A stretch of 64,000 bases of DNA from positions 3,449,001 through 3,513,000 of the forward strand of contig NZ_JBGGGT010000002.1 in NCBI RefSeq assembly GCF_041276405.1, read 5' to 3'. Under the pieces are notes generated by a model. The model saw nothing but the letters and a program-made list of their open reading frames with translations, did no database searches and was not told the DNA's origin. Position 1 is the stretch's first letter; every line of letters begins with the position of its first letter. This document shows positions 36,852-45,343 of this stretch, piece after piece. Both the position numbers and the translations under genes were made by a program. The DNA is from Microvirga sp. TS319 (GTDB lineage Bacteria > Pseudomonadota > Alphaproteobacteria > Rhizobiales > Beijerinckiaceae).

Positions 36852-37215
36852 CGCTCAAGCCTCACATGAAAAAACCCCGGCGCAAGGCCAGGGTTGGGTA
36901 AAAACCTTGCAAACCCTCTTGGTGGATCGCGCGTCTCAGGTCAAGCCGGAATGAGCCTTGTCCCATGCATCATACTCCGCCCTGATGTGCGCCAGATGTC
37001 CCATGTCTCCAGCTTTTCAAGGGACGGGCGAAGCCATGCGGGATGATCTCCGAGGCCGGCCGCTACATCCACAGCCGGGGCTGCCGCCAGGCGGGGCTGA
37101 CAGCGCGAGGGAAGGTACGGGTATGGAGCCATGGGAAGCGCCGACATCTTTCCCAACGGCGCATGGTTATCTAGATCCCCTTGGGAGAGCGATTGGTGCA
37201 TCTCTGGGGGCTGTC
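36852..37215. other. Intergenic region between purA and the lipoprotein gene
   Basis: Divergent promoters are expected. A weak hairpin (AACCCCGGC/GGCCAGGGTT) lies at 36872-36892, directly upstream of purA. No further gene is convincing. Confidence 0.35.
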
Positions 37216-37581
37216 GTGAAAAGAGTTATCGTCGTTGTTGGCATCGCGCTCGGCGCGGCGGGCTGCGTACCGGCGGCCTATGAGGCCACTCAGCTTTCAT
37301 GCGCGGACTTTATCGGCAGGCCGATCTCGGAGCGCATCGCGGCTCTCGGGCCGCCCCAGGCGACCTACCGCATCAGCCCGACCGAGGTGGGATACGTATT
37401 CGAGACCAAGGAGACGGCGTTCGTCGGCGGCTACGAATATTACACGGTCAATTATCTGGTCGGGGCCGATCGGCACCATACGCCGATCTACCCGGTCACC
37501 ACCAAATGCCGGGGCTTCGTGGTCAGCGCGCCCTCCCCCGCCACTCCGGTCTCCGAGCGCGTCATCGTGAATGTGCTCTGA
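37216..37581 (+). CDS. Small lipoprotein, hypothetical (121 aa)
   Basis: GTG 37216 with GGGGG six bases upstream; the frame extends further up but without coding character. The N-terminus KRVIVVVGIALGAAGC is a lipoprotein signal with lipobox LGAAGC, so the mature protein starts at Cys17. The rest has two more cysteines (LSCADFIG, TTKCRGF) and segments such as ERIAALGPPQATYRISPTE. The beginning resembles small outer-membrane lipoproteins of the SmpA/BamE size class, but this is weak. Confidence 0.65.
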   Translation: MKRVIVVVGIALGAAGCVPAAYEATQLSCADFIGRPISERIAALGPPQATYRISPTEVGYVFETKETAFVGGYEYYTVNYLVGADRHHTPIYPVTTKCRGFVVSAPSPATPVSERVIVNVL

Positions 37582-37602
37582 GGTTCGGAAAGCCGTCGGG
37601 GA

Positions 37603-38466
37603 TCAGGCCCGCCCCCGCGCGCTTTTCTCGGCCTTGACCCGGTGCTCGATGAAGTTGCGGATCTCGCGGGTGCGGCAGGCCGGATCCAGAACCTCGGCAT
37701 CGACCCCATGCCGCCAGGAGAGATCGAAGCGGGACGGATCCTTGTCGAGGATCGTCAGGTCGTCCGTGTAGGACACGACCTCCTCGGGCGTCCGGCAGAA
37801 GCCCTCGCGGATCAACAGGTCCGTGCGCTGGCGCATGATCGTGGCCAACTCCGTCAGGCTGAATTCCGGATGATACTGCACGCCCCAGAACACGCCTCCG
37901 TCCCGCCGGATCTCCGCCGCTTGAACCGCCGAGACCGGATTGGTCGCAATCACCGTGGCGTCGTCGGGCAGCGCCGTGACCATGTCGAGATGAATGGCAG
38001 GGGCGTCGTAGACCTCAGGCCGCCCTGCCAGCATGGGATGGCCTCTCCCCTCCTCCGTCGGCCGCAGGCGCCGGGCGAAGCCCACCTCGCGGCCGAGCGG
38101 GTTCTTCTGCACGTCCCCGTCCGCCGCGACGGCCGCCACCTGCAGCCCCCAGCAGGACCCGAAGGATGGGGTGCCCGAGGCGTAGATCGCCCGCATCAGG
38201 TCGACCTGGCGCAGGATCTCGGGTGTCCGGTCGTAGATGTTCAGATGCGAGCCGGTCAGCACGATCCCGTCATAGGACGCGAGCCCCGCCCGATCGGGCA
38301 GGTTCGCGCCCTCGTCCGTCGGAAAGGCGATGTCGCAGACGGCGTCCCGCGCGATGGCATGGATCACCTGCGCATAGGACTCCGACAGCATTTGGCCATA
38401 GGCCGCCTTGTGGGCCTCCCTTGCACCGCGCGTATTGCCCTCGACCACCAGAAACCTTAAGGCCAT
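37603..38466 (-). CDS. Class I glutamine amidotransferase family protein
   Basis: 287 residues from ATG 38466 (MALRFLVVEGN). The triad is visible: nucleophile Cys in SFGSCWGLQVAAVA, and His/Glu in WGVQYHPEFSLTE. IVLTGSHLNIYDRTPEI corresponds to the oxyanion region. A stand-alone glutaminase-type domain like GMP-synthase-related or gamma-glutamyl hydrolase-like proteins; no synthetase domain is attached, so the acceptor is unknown. Its start is divergent from the EamA gene, 76 bases apart. Confidence 0.85.
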   Translation of the reverse strand: MALRFLVVEGNTRGAREAHKAAYGQMLSESYAQVIHAIARDAVCDIAFPTDEGANLPDRAGLASYDGIVLTGSHLNIYDRTPEILRQVDLMRAIYASGTPSFGSCWGLQVAAVAADGDVQKNPLGREVGFARRLRPTEEGRGHPMLAGRPEVYDAPAIHLDMVTALPDDATVIATNPVSAVQAAEIRRDGGVFWGVQYHPEFSLTELATIMRQRTDLLIREGFCRTPEEVVSYTDDLTILDKDPSRFDLSWRHGVDAEVLDPACRTREIRNFIEHRVKAEKSARGRA

Positions 38467-38542
38467 AACCGTCACCCGCTTCGTTGAGCGCTGGTTTATC
38501 GAAACTGTGCGCGGCGGCAAGCGTCATGAGGTCCGGCCGTCC

Positions 38543-39445
38543 ATGAAAATCCCGCGATCGCTCGGCAAGGGACTTTGGGACAGGGCCTATCTGCTCCTGA
38601 TCCTCACCGCGCTCATGTGGGGCGGCAACGCCATTGCCGGACGCCTTGCCGTCGGCCAGGTCTCGCCGATGCTGCTCACCTGCATCCGCTGGGCCATCGT
38701 GGCCGCCATCCTGGGTCCGCTCGTGGGGCGGCAGGTCATGGCCGAATGGCCGCAGATAGGAGCGCGCTGGCCCTTCTTCGTCCTCATGGGCTCGTCGGGC
38801 TTCACCGCCTTCAACGCCCTGTTCTATGCCGCAGCCTACCACACGAGCGCGATGAATCTCACGATCTTCCAGGGCGCCATCCCGGTGCTCGTGCTGATCG
38901 GCACGATCCTGTTCTTCGGCTCGCGCGTGATCCCGCTGCAGATCCTCGGCATGATCGTGACGCTCCTCGGCGTCGTCCTGGTCTCGGTGAAGGCGGATCT
39001 CGAGGTTCTCAAGGCGCTCGCGCTCAATATCGGCGATGTCTGGATGCTGATCGCCTGCGTCTTCTATGCGGGTTATACGCTGGGCCTGCGCCGTCGCCCG
39101 CCCGTATCCGGCCTCGTCTTCTTCACGGCTCTCGCCGGCGTGGCGTTTCTATCCTCGCTGCCCCTGCTCGCCATGGAAATCGCGCAAGGCGCCATGCAGT
39201 GGCCAACCTGGAAGGGATGGCTGATCCTTCTCTATATCGGCTTTTGCCCGTCGCTCATCTCGCAGATCTTCTTCATCCGCGGCGTCGAGCTGATCGGCCC
39301 GGCGCGGGCGGGATTGTTCGTCAACCTGGTGCCGGTCTTCGGCGCGCTGCTCGCCGTGCTGCTGCTCGGCGAACCCTTCGCCTTCTATCACGCGCTCGGC
39401 CTGTTCCTGGTGCTTGGCGGCATCTGGCTTGCTGAGCGGAAGTGA
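38543..39445 (+). CDS. EamA/DMT family transporter
   Basis: 300 residues from ATG 38543 with about ten membrane helices in two EamA repeats (LLLILTALMWGGNAIAGRLA at the start; LVPVFGALLAVLLLGEPFAF in the second). The first-repeat end motif is NLTIFQGAIPVLVLIGTILF. Family members export amino acids or other small metabolites; the substrate cannot be assigned. Followed by an inverted repeat at 39479 and repeat copy 8. Confidence 0.9.
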   Translation: MKIPRSLGKGLWDRAYLLLILTALMWGGNAIAGRLAVGQVSPMLLTCIRWAIVAAILGPLVGRQVMAEWPQIGARWPFFVLMGSSGFTAFNALFYAAAYHTSAMNLTIFQGAIPVLVLIGTILFFGSRVIPLQILGMIVTLLGVVLVSVKADLEVLKALALNIGDVWMLIACVFYAGYTLGLRRRPPVSGLVFFTALAGVAFLSSLPLLAMEIAQGAMQWPTWKGWLILLYIGFCPSLISQIFFIRGVELIGPARAGLFVNLVPVFGALLAVLLLGEPFAFYHALGLFLVLGGIWLAERK

Positions 39446-39478
39446 GAGCTGCGCTCCTCGTTCTCGGGCCTTTCCGTC

Positions 39479-39501
39479 ATGGCCGGGTCGAGCCCGGCCA
39501 T
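39479..39501. repeat. ATGGCCGGG inverted repeat
   Basis: ATGGCCGGG-TCGAG-CCCGGCCAT, a 9-bp perfect stem 33 bases after the EamA stop. Related hairpins lie between serA and serC (42201-42223), so a second small repeat family is likely. It may act as a terminator, although no T-run follows. Confidence 0.6.
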
Positions 39502-39515
39502 TCGCGTAGAGCCTA

Positions 39516-39651
39516 CAGCATCGGACGTGAAAAGTGGACCTGCACGTTTGGGACCCATCCGATGCTTTCACCTTGAATGAGAGCATCGTTCGGGCGGACC
39601 CGAAGGGCCGCGTCAGCCAAAACCGGATCCACTTTTTCGCACGATGCGCTA
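39516..39651. repeat. Dispersed palindromic repeat, copy 8
   Basis: TACAGCATCGGACGTGAAAA, GTGGACCTGCACGTTTGGG, CATCCGATGCT; then GAGCATCGTTCGGGCGGACC, AACCGGATCCACTTTTTCGC, ACGATGCGCTA. The right edge CTA (39649-39651) is the TAG stop of purU. Confidence 0.85.
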
Positions 39652-40521
39652 ATCCGCGAACACCACGGTCTTGCGGCCGTTGAGGAGGATGCGATCTTCC
39701 AGGTGGTCGCGCACCGCGCGGGCGAGGACGCGCCGCTCGATGTCGCGGCCCTTGCGCACCAGGTCCTCCGCGCTGTCGCGATGGGTGATCGGCTCCACAT
39801 CCTGCGCGATGATCGGCCCCTCGTCGAGGTCGGACGTGACGTAATGGGCGGTCGCCCCGATCAGCTTCACGCCGCGGGCATGAGCCTGGTGGTAGGGCTT
39901 GGCGCCCTTGAAGCTCGGGAGGAACGAGTGATGGATGTTGATGCAGCGGCCCGAAAGCTTCGCCGCGAGCCCGTCGGACAGAACCTGCATGTAACGGGCG
40001 AGCACCACGAGATCGGCCTGTGAATCGCGAATGAGCGACCAGATTTTCGCCTCCTGCTCGAGCTTCGTGTCCCTCGTGACCGGCAGGTAGTGGAACGGAA
40101 CGCCGCCCAGATCCACATGGCTGTAGGCCTCGACGGGATGGTTGGCGATGACGCCGACGGGCTCGAAATCGAGTTCACCGATGCGCCAGCGATAGAGCAG
40201 GTCCGCAAGGCAGTGATCGAACTTGGACACCATGAGCATGATGCGCCGGCGCTCGCCCTGATCGCGCAGGGCCCAGCCCATGCCGAAACGCTCGGCCAGC
40301 GGCGCGAAGCCCTCCTTGAGCGCCTCGATATCTGCTTGCCCGTTCACCGGGTTGAAGACGACGCGCATGAAGAAGCGGTCGGTCTGGATGTCGTCGTATT
40401 GCTGGGCATCGAGGATGTTGAGGCCCGCATCGGACAAATGCCCCGCCACGGCGGCAACGATGCCGGGACGGTTCGCGCAGGCGAGCGTCAGGACGAAGCG
40501 TTGTGACGGGGAAACGGCCAT
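39649..40521 (-). CDS. purU: Formyltetrahydrofolate deformylase
   Basis: 290 residues. An N-terminal ACT domain ([20 protein letters not shown], residues 9-85) precedes a formyltransferase-like catalytic domain with [20 protein letters not shown] (the His and adjacent Asn are the catalytic positions) and [17 protein letters not shown]. It hydrolyses 10-formyl-THF to formate and THF, balancing one-carbon pools. The stop codon lies on repeat copy 8. It lies 66 bases downstream of serA on the same strand, possibly in one transcript with the serine genes. Confidence 0.95.
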   Translation of the reverse strand: MAVSPSQRFVLTLACANRPGIVAAVAGHLSDAGLNILDAQQYDDIQTDRFFMRVVFNPVNGQADIEALKEGFAPLAERFGMGWALRDQGERRRIMLMVSKFDHCLADLLYRWRIGELDFEPVGVIANHPVEAYSHVDLGGVPFHYLPVTRDTKLEQEAKIWSLIRDSQADLVVLARYMQVLSDGLAAKLSGRCINIHHSFLPSFKGAKPYHQAHARGVKLIGATAHYVTSDLDEGPIIAQDVEPITHRDSAEDLVRKGRDIERRVLARAVRDHLEDRILLNGRKTVVFAD

Positions 40522-40587
40522 GTCTGCACCTAAACGTTTTTACGAAATGGCCGGAGAAGCGGCACCCGCTCCTCCGGACAGCGCCTT

Positions 40588-42180
40588 TTAGAAGCGAACC
40601 GCGCGGGCGCGCTTGACCTGCGGAATCTCTTCGATCTTGCGCAGGAGTTCTTCGGACACGGGCTCATCGACCGACACGAAACAGATCGCATCGCCGCCCG
40701 GCTTGTCGCGGCCGAGCGCGAAGGTGGCGACGTTCACGCCCGACTCGCCGAGCAGCGTTCCGAAGCGGCCGATGAAGCCGGGCTTGTCGTCGTTGCGCAC
40801 ATAGATCATGTGCGGCGCGAACTCGGCATCCACCGCAATGTCGCGGATCTCCGTCACGCGCGGCTTGCCGTCCTGGAAGACGGTGCCGCCGGCATGGCGG
40901 GCCATGTCGTCGGCATTCACGATGATGCGGATGAAGCTCTCGTAATCGCGCGCGGCGCTCTCGCGCTTGACCTCTTCCACGGTGATGCCGCGCTCACGGG
41001 CGACGATCGGAGCCGACACCATGTTGACGTCCTGCAGGAAGGGCCGCAGCACGCCCGTCACCGCGGCCGACGTCAGTGCGCGGGTGTTCATGTCGGCGAC
41101 GGCGCCCTCGTACTCGATGCGGATGCCCTTGATTGCGGCTTCCGTGAGCTGACCGAGGAAGGAGCCGAGCTTCTCGGCGAGGGCCACGAAGGGCTTGAGA
41201 CGCGGAGCTTCCTCCGCCGTGATGGAGGGGAAGTTCACGGCGTTCTGAATCGCGCCCTGGAGCAGGTAGTCGGACATCTGCTCGGCGACCTGCAGCGCCA
41301 CGTTCTCCTGCGCCTCCGAGGTGGCGGCACCCAGATGCGGCGTGCAGACCACGTTGGGATGGCCGAAGAGCGGATTGGTGAGCGCGGGCTCCTCCACGAA
41401 CACGTCGAAGGCCGCCCCCGCCACATGGCCGGAATCCAGAGCCGCGCGCAGGGCCGCCTCGTCGACGAGGCCGCCGCGGGCGCAATTGACGATGCGTACG
41501 CCCTTTTTCGTCTTGGCGATATTCTCGGCCGAGAGAATGTTCTTCGTCTTCTCGGTCATCGGCACGTGCAGCGTGATGATGTCGGCCCGGCGGAGCAGAT
41601 CCTCAAGCTCCACCTTCTCGACGCCGAGCTCGACCGCGCGCTCCGGGGACAGGAACGGGTCGAAGGCGATGACCTTCATGCGAAGGCCGATGCCGCGGTC
41701 GGCCACGATGGAGCCGATATTGCCGCAGCCGATGACGCCCAGCACCTTGGCCGTCAGCTCGACGCCCATGAAGCGGTTCTTCTCCCACTTGCCGGCCTGG
41801 GTGGAGGCATCGGCCTGCGGGATCTGGCGCGCGAGCGCGAACATCATCGCGATCGCGTGTTCGGCGGTGGTGATGGAATTGCCGAAGGGCGTGTTCATGA
41901 CGATGATGCCCTTCGCCGTGGCGGCGGGGATCTCGACATTGTCCACGCCGATGCCGGCGCGGCCGATCACCTTCAGGTTCTTCGCCTGTTCGAGGATCTT
42001 CGCCGTCACTTTCGTGGCGGACCGGATGGCAAGGCCATCGTAATTGCCGATGATGGCGGCGAGCTTCTCTTTGTCCTTGCCGAGATCGGGCTGAAAATCG
42101 ACCTCGATGCCGCGATCCTTGAAGATCTGCACGGCGGCGGGAGACAAAGCGTCGGAAATGAGAACGCGGGGAGCGGGCAT
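40588..42180 (-). CDS. serA: D-3-phosphoglycerate dehydrogenase
   Basis: 530 residues, the long form. NAD-binding GVIGCGNIGSIVADR; catalytic-region signatures VNCARGGLVDEAALRAAL, GAAFDVFVEEP and CTPHLGAATSEAQENVA with the histidine. An intervening domain (about 320-450) and a C-terminal ACT domain (about 455-530, VRNDDKPGFIGRFGTLLG) allow regulation, classically by serine. It oxidises 3-phosphoglycerate in the first step of serine synthesis. Downstream of serC on the same strand. Confidence 0.96.
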   Translation of the reverse strand: MPAPRVLISDALSPAAVQIFKDRGIEVDFQPDLGKDKEKLAAIIGNYDGLAIRSATKVTAKILEQAKNLKVIGRAGIGVDNVEIPAATAKGIIVMNTPFGNSITTAEHAIAMMFALARQIPQADASTQAGKWEKNRFMGVELTAKVLGVIGCGNIGSIVADRGIGLRMKVIAFDPFLSPERAVELGVEKVELEDLLRRADIITLHVPMTEKTKNILSAENIAKTKKGVRIVNCARGGLVDEAALRAALDSGHVAGAAFDVFVEEPALTNPLFGHPNVVCTPHLGAATSEAQENVALQVAEQMSDYLLQGAIQNAVNFPSITAEEAPRLKPFVALAEKLGSFLGQLTEAAIKGIRIEYEGAVADMNTRALTSAAVTGVLRPFLQDVNMVSAPIVARERGITVEEVKRESAARDYESFIRIIVNADDMARHAGGTVFQDGKPRVTEIRDIAVDAEFAPHMIYVRNDDKPGFIGRFGTLLGESGVNVATFALGRDKPGGDAICFVSVDEPVSEELLRKIEEIPQVKRARAVRF

Positions 42181-42200
42181 GGGATGAACCTCATGGCGTC

Positions 42201-42289
42201 ATGGCCAGGCTCGTCCCGGCCATTCATATCCGCCGGGATGACAAGCTCAGTGGCCAGAAAAGTCGTGGATCCCCGGGACGGGCCCGGGG
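42201..42289. repeat. GC-rich hairpins between serC and serA
   Basis: ATGGCC...GGCCAT at 42201-42223 and CCCCGGG-ACGGG-CCCGGGG at 42271-42289. They are related in type to the hairpin at 39479 and sit in the 134-base serC-serA spacer, where they could affect mRNA stability or reduce read-through. Confidence 0.5.
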
Positions 42290-42314
42290 ATGACGGTTCA
42301 TAGAGACTTGAACG

Positions 42315-43487
42315 TCAGGCTGCTTTCGCGAGCTTCGCCTTTTCCTGTGCGAAGGCCCAGTCGAGCCAGGGCGTCAGGGCTTCGAGGTCGGAGCGCTCGA
42401 CCGTCGCGCCGCACCAGATGCGGAGGCCGGGAGGCGCATCGCGATAGGCCCCAATATCGAGGGCCACGCCCTCCTTCTCGAGAGCCGACGTGATGCCCTT
42501 GGCGACCTGAGCCACGGCCTCGGGCCCCTTGGCGACCACGTCCGGATCGGCGACGACGAGACACACGCTGGTGTTGGAGGCGGTCGCCGGGTCCTTCGCG
42601 AGATTGGCGATCCACGGGGTCCGGGCGACCCAATCGTGAATGACCTTCGCGTTCGCGTCGGCCTTGGCGACGAGCCCGTTCAGACCGCCGATGGACTTCG
42701 CCCATTCGAGCGCGTCGATGTAATCCTCGACCGCGAGCATCGACGGAGTGTTGATGGTTTCGCCCTGGAAGATACCCTCGATGAGCTTGCCGCCCTTGGT
42801 CATGCGGAAGATCTTCGGCAGCGGCCATGCGGGCTTGTAGGTCTCGAGCCGCTCCACGGCGCGCGGCGAGAGAATGAGCATGCCGTGAGCCGCCTCGCCG
42901 CCCAGCACCTTCTGCCAGGAGAAGGTGACCACGTCGAGCTTGGCGAAGTCGAGCTTCTGCGCGAAGGCGGCCGAGGTCGCGTCACAGATCGTGAGGCCTT
43001 CCCGGTCCGCCGCGATCCAGTCGGCATTCGGCACGCGCACGCCGGAGGTGGTGCCGTTCCAGGTGAAGACCACGTCGCGATTCTTGGTATCGACCTGCGA
43101 GAGATCGGGCAGTTCGCCGTAGGACGCATTGATCACGCGAGCGTCGGCGAGCTTGAGCTGCTTGACCACATCGGTGACCCAGCCCTCTCCGAAGCTCTCC
43201 CAGGCCAGCATGTCGACGGGCCGGGCGCCCAGCATGGACCACAGAACCATCTCCACCGCACCCGTATCGGAGGCGGGCACGATGCCGATGCGATAATCGG
43301 CGGGCACTTCCAGCACCTCGCGGGTGAGGTCGATGGCGAGCTTCAGGCGCGCCTTGCCGAGCTTCGCGCGGTGCGAACGGCCCAGGGATTCGGTTTTGAG
43401 ATTTTGCAGGGACCATCCGGGGCGCTTCGCGCAGGGGCCGGACGAGAAGAAGGGCGCGCGAGGACGCGCGTTGGGCAGGTCTGTCAT
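42315..43487 (-). CDS. serC: Phosphoserine aminotransferase
   Basis: 390 residues of the alphaproteobacterial SerC type. [20 protein letters not shown] at the N-terminus, [33 protein letters not shown], and the cofactor lysine in [16 protein letters not shown] pyridoxal-phosphate enzyme making phosphoserine from 3-phosphohydroxypyruvate, the step after SerA. The two hairpins just upstream (43490-43570) match a serC leader RNA. Confidence 0.95.
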   Translation of the reverse strand: MTDLPNARPRAPFFSSGPCAKRPGWSLQNLKTESLGRSHRAKLGKARLKLAIDLTREVLEVPADYRIGIVPASDTGAVEMVLWSMLGARPVDMLAWESFGEGWVTDVVKQLKLADARVINASYGELPDLSQVDTKNRDVVFTWNGTTSGVRVPNADWIAADREGLTICDATSAAFAQKLDFAKLDVVTFSWQKVLGGEAAHGMLILSPRAVERLETYKPAWPLPKIFRMTKGGKLIEGIFQGETINTPSMLAVEDYIDALEWAKSIGGLNGLVAKADANAKVIHDWVARTPWIANLAKDPATASNTSVCLVVADPDVVAKGPEAVAQVAKGITSALEKEGVALDIGAYRDAPPGLRIWCGATVERSDLEALTPWLDWAFAQEKAKLAKAA

Positions 43488-43489
43488 GT

Positions 43490-43570
43490 TGAGTCCATCC
43501 TTACAGATGGGCGCCTCTCGGTGGGGAGAGGTGTCCCGCTGACCGGTATGATGGAACTCCAGAGGACGGT
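43490..43570 (-). ncRNA. serC-type leader RNA (cis-regulatory element)
   Basis: On the minus strand directly before serC are two consecutive hairpins: CCTCTC-CCCACC-GAGAGG (43514-43531) and CCATC-TGTAAG-GATGG (43495-43510), ending 7 bases before the ATG. From memory this agrees with the serC motif described in alphaproteobacteria upstream of serC-serA, whose mechanism is not settled. The second hairpin lies where the ribosome binds (AAGGATGG). Confidence 0.6.
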
Positions 43571-43996
43571 CAAGGCAATTTAGGACAGACTTCAGGACGA
43601 GCCGCCGGGCGCGTCGGACCGAGGGCTTTCGTGAAGGAGGTCCTGCTCCTCCCGCCGCATCCCGTTCATGTGCTGAATTGCAACCTCAAGCCGCAGCAAG
43701 CCAGGCCCATTCGCGTCGGACGAACCTTAGGCCGCCCGGATCGACCGGCAGTTCGTCGGCGACCGCCCTGATCCACACGCTCATAAGGATCATTTCCCAG
43801 AACAAAATCGGAACGCCGACAAGCTGGACGTTTGGCCGGAAGGCAATCCAGGTTGGACGAAGGCGGCAGATTACGAAATCGTAATACAAAACCCTGTGCT
43901 TAGTGCGTTATAGTCGGCAAGCCCGGCCTGTGATGTGTTAGGCCTCATCAAAACATTCTAAACTGAAAAAGACTTCCGAGAGTTCAAGGAGCGAGC
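43571..43996. other. Intergenic region, divergent promoters of serC and the efflux operon
   Basis: Open frames of 67-68 codons occur on both strands (43678-43889) but have no ribosome site, and one starts on TTG. I see no firm gene. AAGGAG just upstream of 43997 belongs to the next gene. Confidence 0.4.
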
Positions 43997-45250
43997 ATGC
44001 GTGTGTCCGGTCAACTCGCCGTCATCGCCTTGCTGGGGGCAGCAGGGTTTGGCGGGTGGTATGGGTATCAGAACGGATACTTGGGAAACCAGTCGACGGA
44101 ACAGCAGGGCGGGCCCTCCGGAGGGCGAGGCGGCAATCGCGGCGGGCCATCGGGCCCCGCAGCCGTGGAAGTGGATACTGTCAAGACGGGGCGCATCGTG
44201 GAAACCCGCGAGGCCGTCGGAACGGTGCGCGCCTATGAATCGATTACGGTCACCGCCAAGGTCGCGGGCGTCATCGACCAGATCGGGTTCGAGGAAGGCC
44301 AGAAGGTCAAAGCGGGCGATGTGCTGGTGCAGCTCGACGCCGCCGAGCGCCAAGCCGACATCGATCAGGCCATTGCCGAGTCGAACCGTGCCGTGGCTCA
44401 GCGCAACGAGGTCGCGATCAAGCTCGAGCGTGCCCAGGCCCTCAACCGCACCGGGGCGGGAACCACCGCCCAGGTCGAGGACCTCACCGCGCAGCTGAAA
44501 TCTCTCGATGGGGCCATTGCGTCGGCCCAGGCGCAGCGCAAGGGCGCCGAAGCGCGGCTGCAGGATCTCACGATCCGGGCGCCCTTCAACGGTCGCGTCG
44601 GGACGCGCTCCGTTTCGCTCGGAGCCTATGTGGCGCCCGGGACCCGGATCACGTCCCTCGACGATCTCTCCAAGGTCCGGCTCGACTTCGCCGTGCCGGA
44701 AAATCTCCTCGGCCGTCTGGAGCCCGGGCAGACGGTGACGGCCCTTTCCGCCGCCTACAAGAGCCGCACGTTCAAGGGCAAGGTGTCCACAATCGATCCC
44801 CGCGTCGATCAGGCGACCCGCACGGCCCGCCTGACGGCCGAGTTCGACAATCCGGACGAGGCCCTCAAGCCCGGCATGTTCCTGGCGGTCCGGCTCGAAG
44901 TGTCGTCCAACGACGAGGCCGTCGTGGTGCCGGAAGAGGCCATCGTCAGCGAGGGCCTGCGCCACGTGGTTTACCCGGTGAAGGACAACAAGGTGGAGCG
45001 CCGCGTCATCACCCTCGGCCAACGCCAGGGCGGCAAGGCCGAGGTTGTCGAGGGCCTGCAGGCCGGCGAGACCATCGTGATCCTCGGCGTTCAGCGCGTG
45101 CGTCCCGGGGCCGAAGTGATCGCACGCCCGCTCGGCTCGGGCTCCGGCGAGCCGCAGGGAACCCCGGCCGCCGATCGCCAGCAACCCTCGCGCTCCTCGC
45201 TGAACATGCCGCACGCCATCGGCACGGCGCAGGCGGCCGAAGCGAAGTAG
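43997..45250 (+). CDS. RND efflux pump periplasmic adaptor (membrane-fusion protein)
   Basis: 417 residues with an N-terminal anchor (LAVIALLGAAGFGGWYGYQN, no cleavage cysteine) and a glycine-rich linker. The lipoyl half-motifs are SITVTAKVAGVIDQIGFEEG and DLTIRAPFNGRVGTRSVSLG; a hairpin helix between them (about 112-180) includes coiled-coil heptads. It links the inner-membrane RND pump at 45344 to an outer-membrane channel; no TolC-type gene lies nearby. AAGGAG precedes ATG 43997. Confidence 0.93.
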   Translation: MRVSGQLAVIALLGAAGFGGWYGYQNGYLGNQSTEQQGGPSGGRGGNRGGPSGPAAVEVDTVKTGRIVETREAVGTVRAYESITVTAKVAGVIDQIGFEEGQKVKAGDVLVQLDAAERQADIDQAIAESNRAVAQRNEVAIKLERAQALNRTGAGTTAQVEDLTAQLKSLDGAIASAQAQRKGAEARLQDLTIRAPFNGRVGTRSVSLGAYVAPGTRITSLDDLSKVRLDFAVPENLLGRLEPGQTVTALSAAYKSRTFKGKVSTIDPRVDQATRTARLTAEFDNPDEALKPGMFLAVRLEVSSNDEAVVVPEEAIVSEGLRHVVYPVKDNKVERRVITLGQRQGGKAEVVEGLQAGETIVILGVQRVRPGAEVIARPLGSGSGEPQGTPAADRQQPSRSSLNMPHAIGTAQAAEAK

Positions 45251-45343
45251 ATGTCTTGTTCAGGGCACCCCTCCTGTCCCCCTCGCCCGAAGGGGAGAGG
45301 TGTGCCGTCGCGTTAGTCTGATTTCACCGGAACGACCAGAACC

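Noticed and set aside
43686..43889. 67- and 68-codon frames on both strands upstream of the efflux operon
   Set aside because: No ribosome site; TTG start for the minus-strand one; no recognisable domain.
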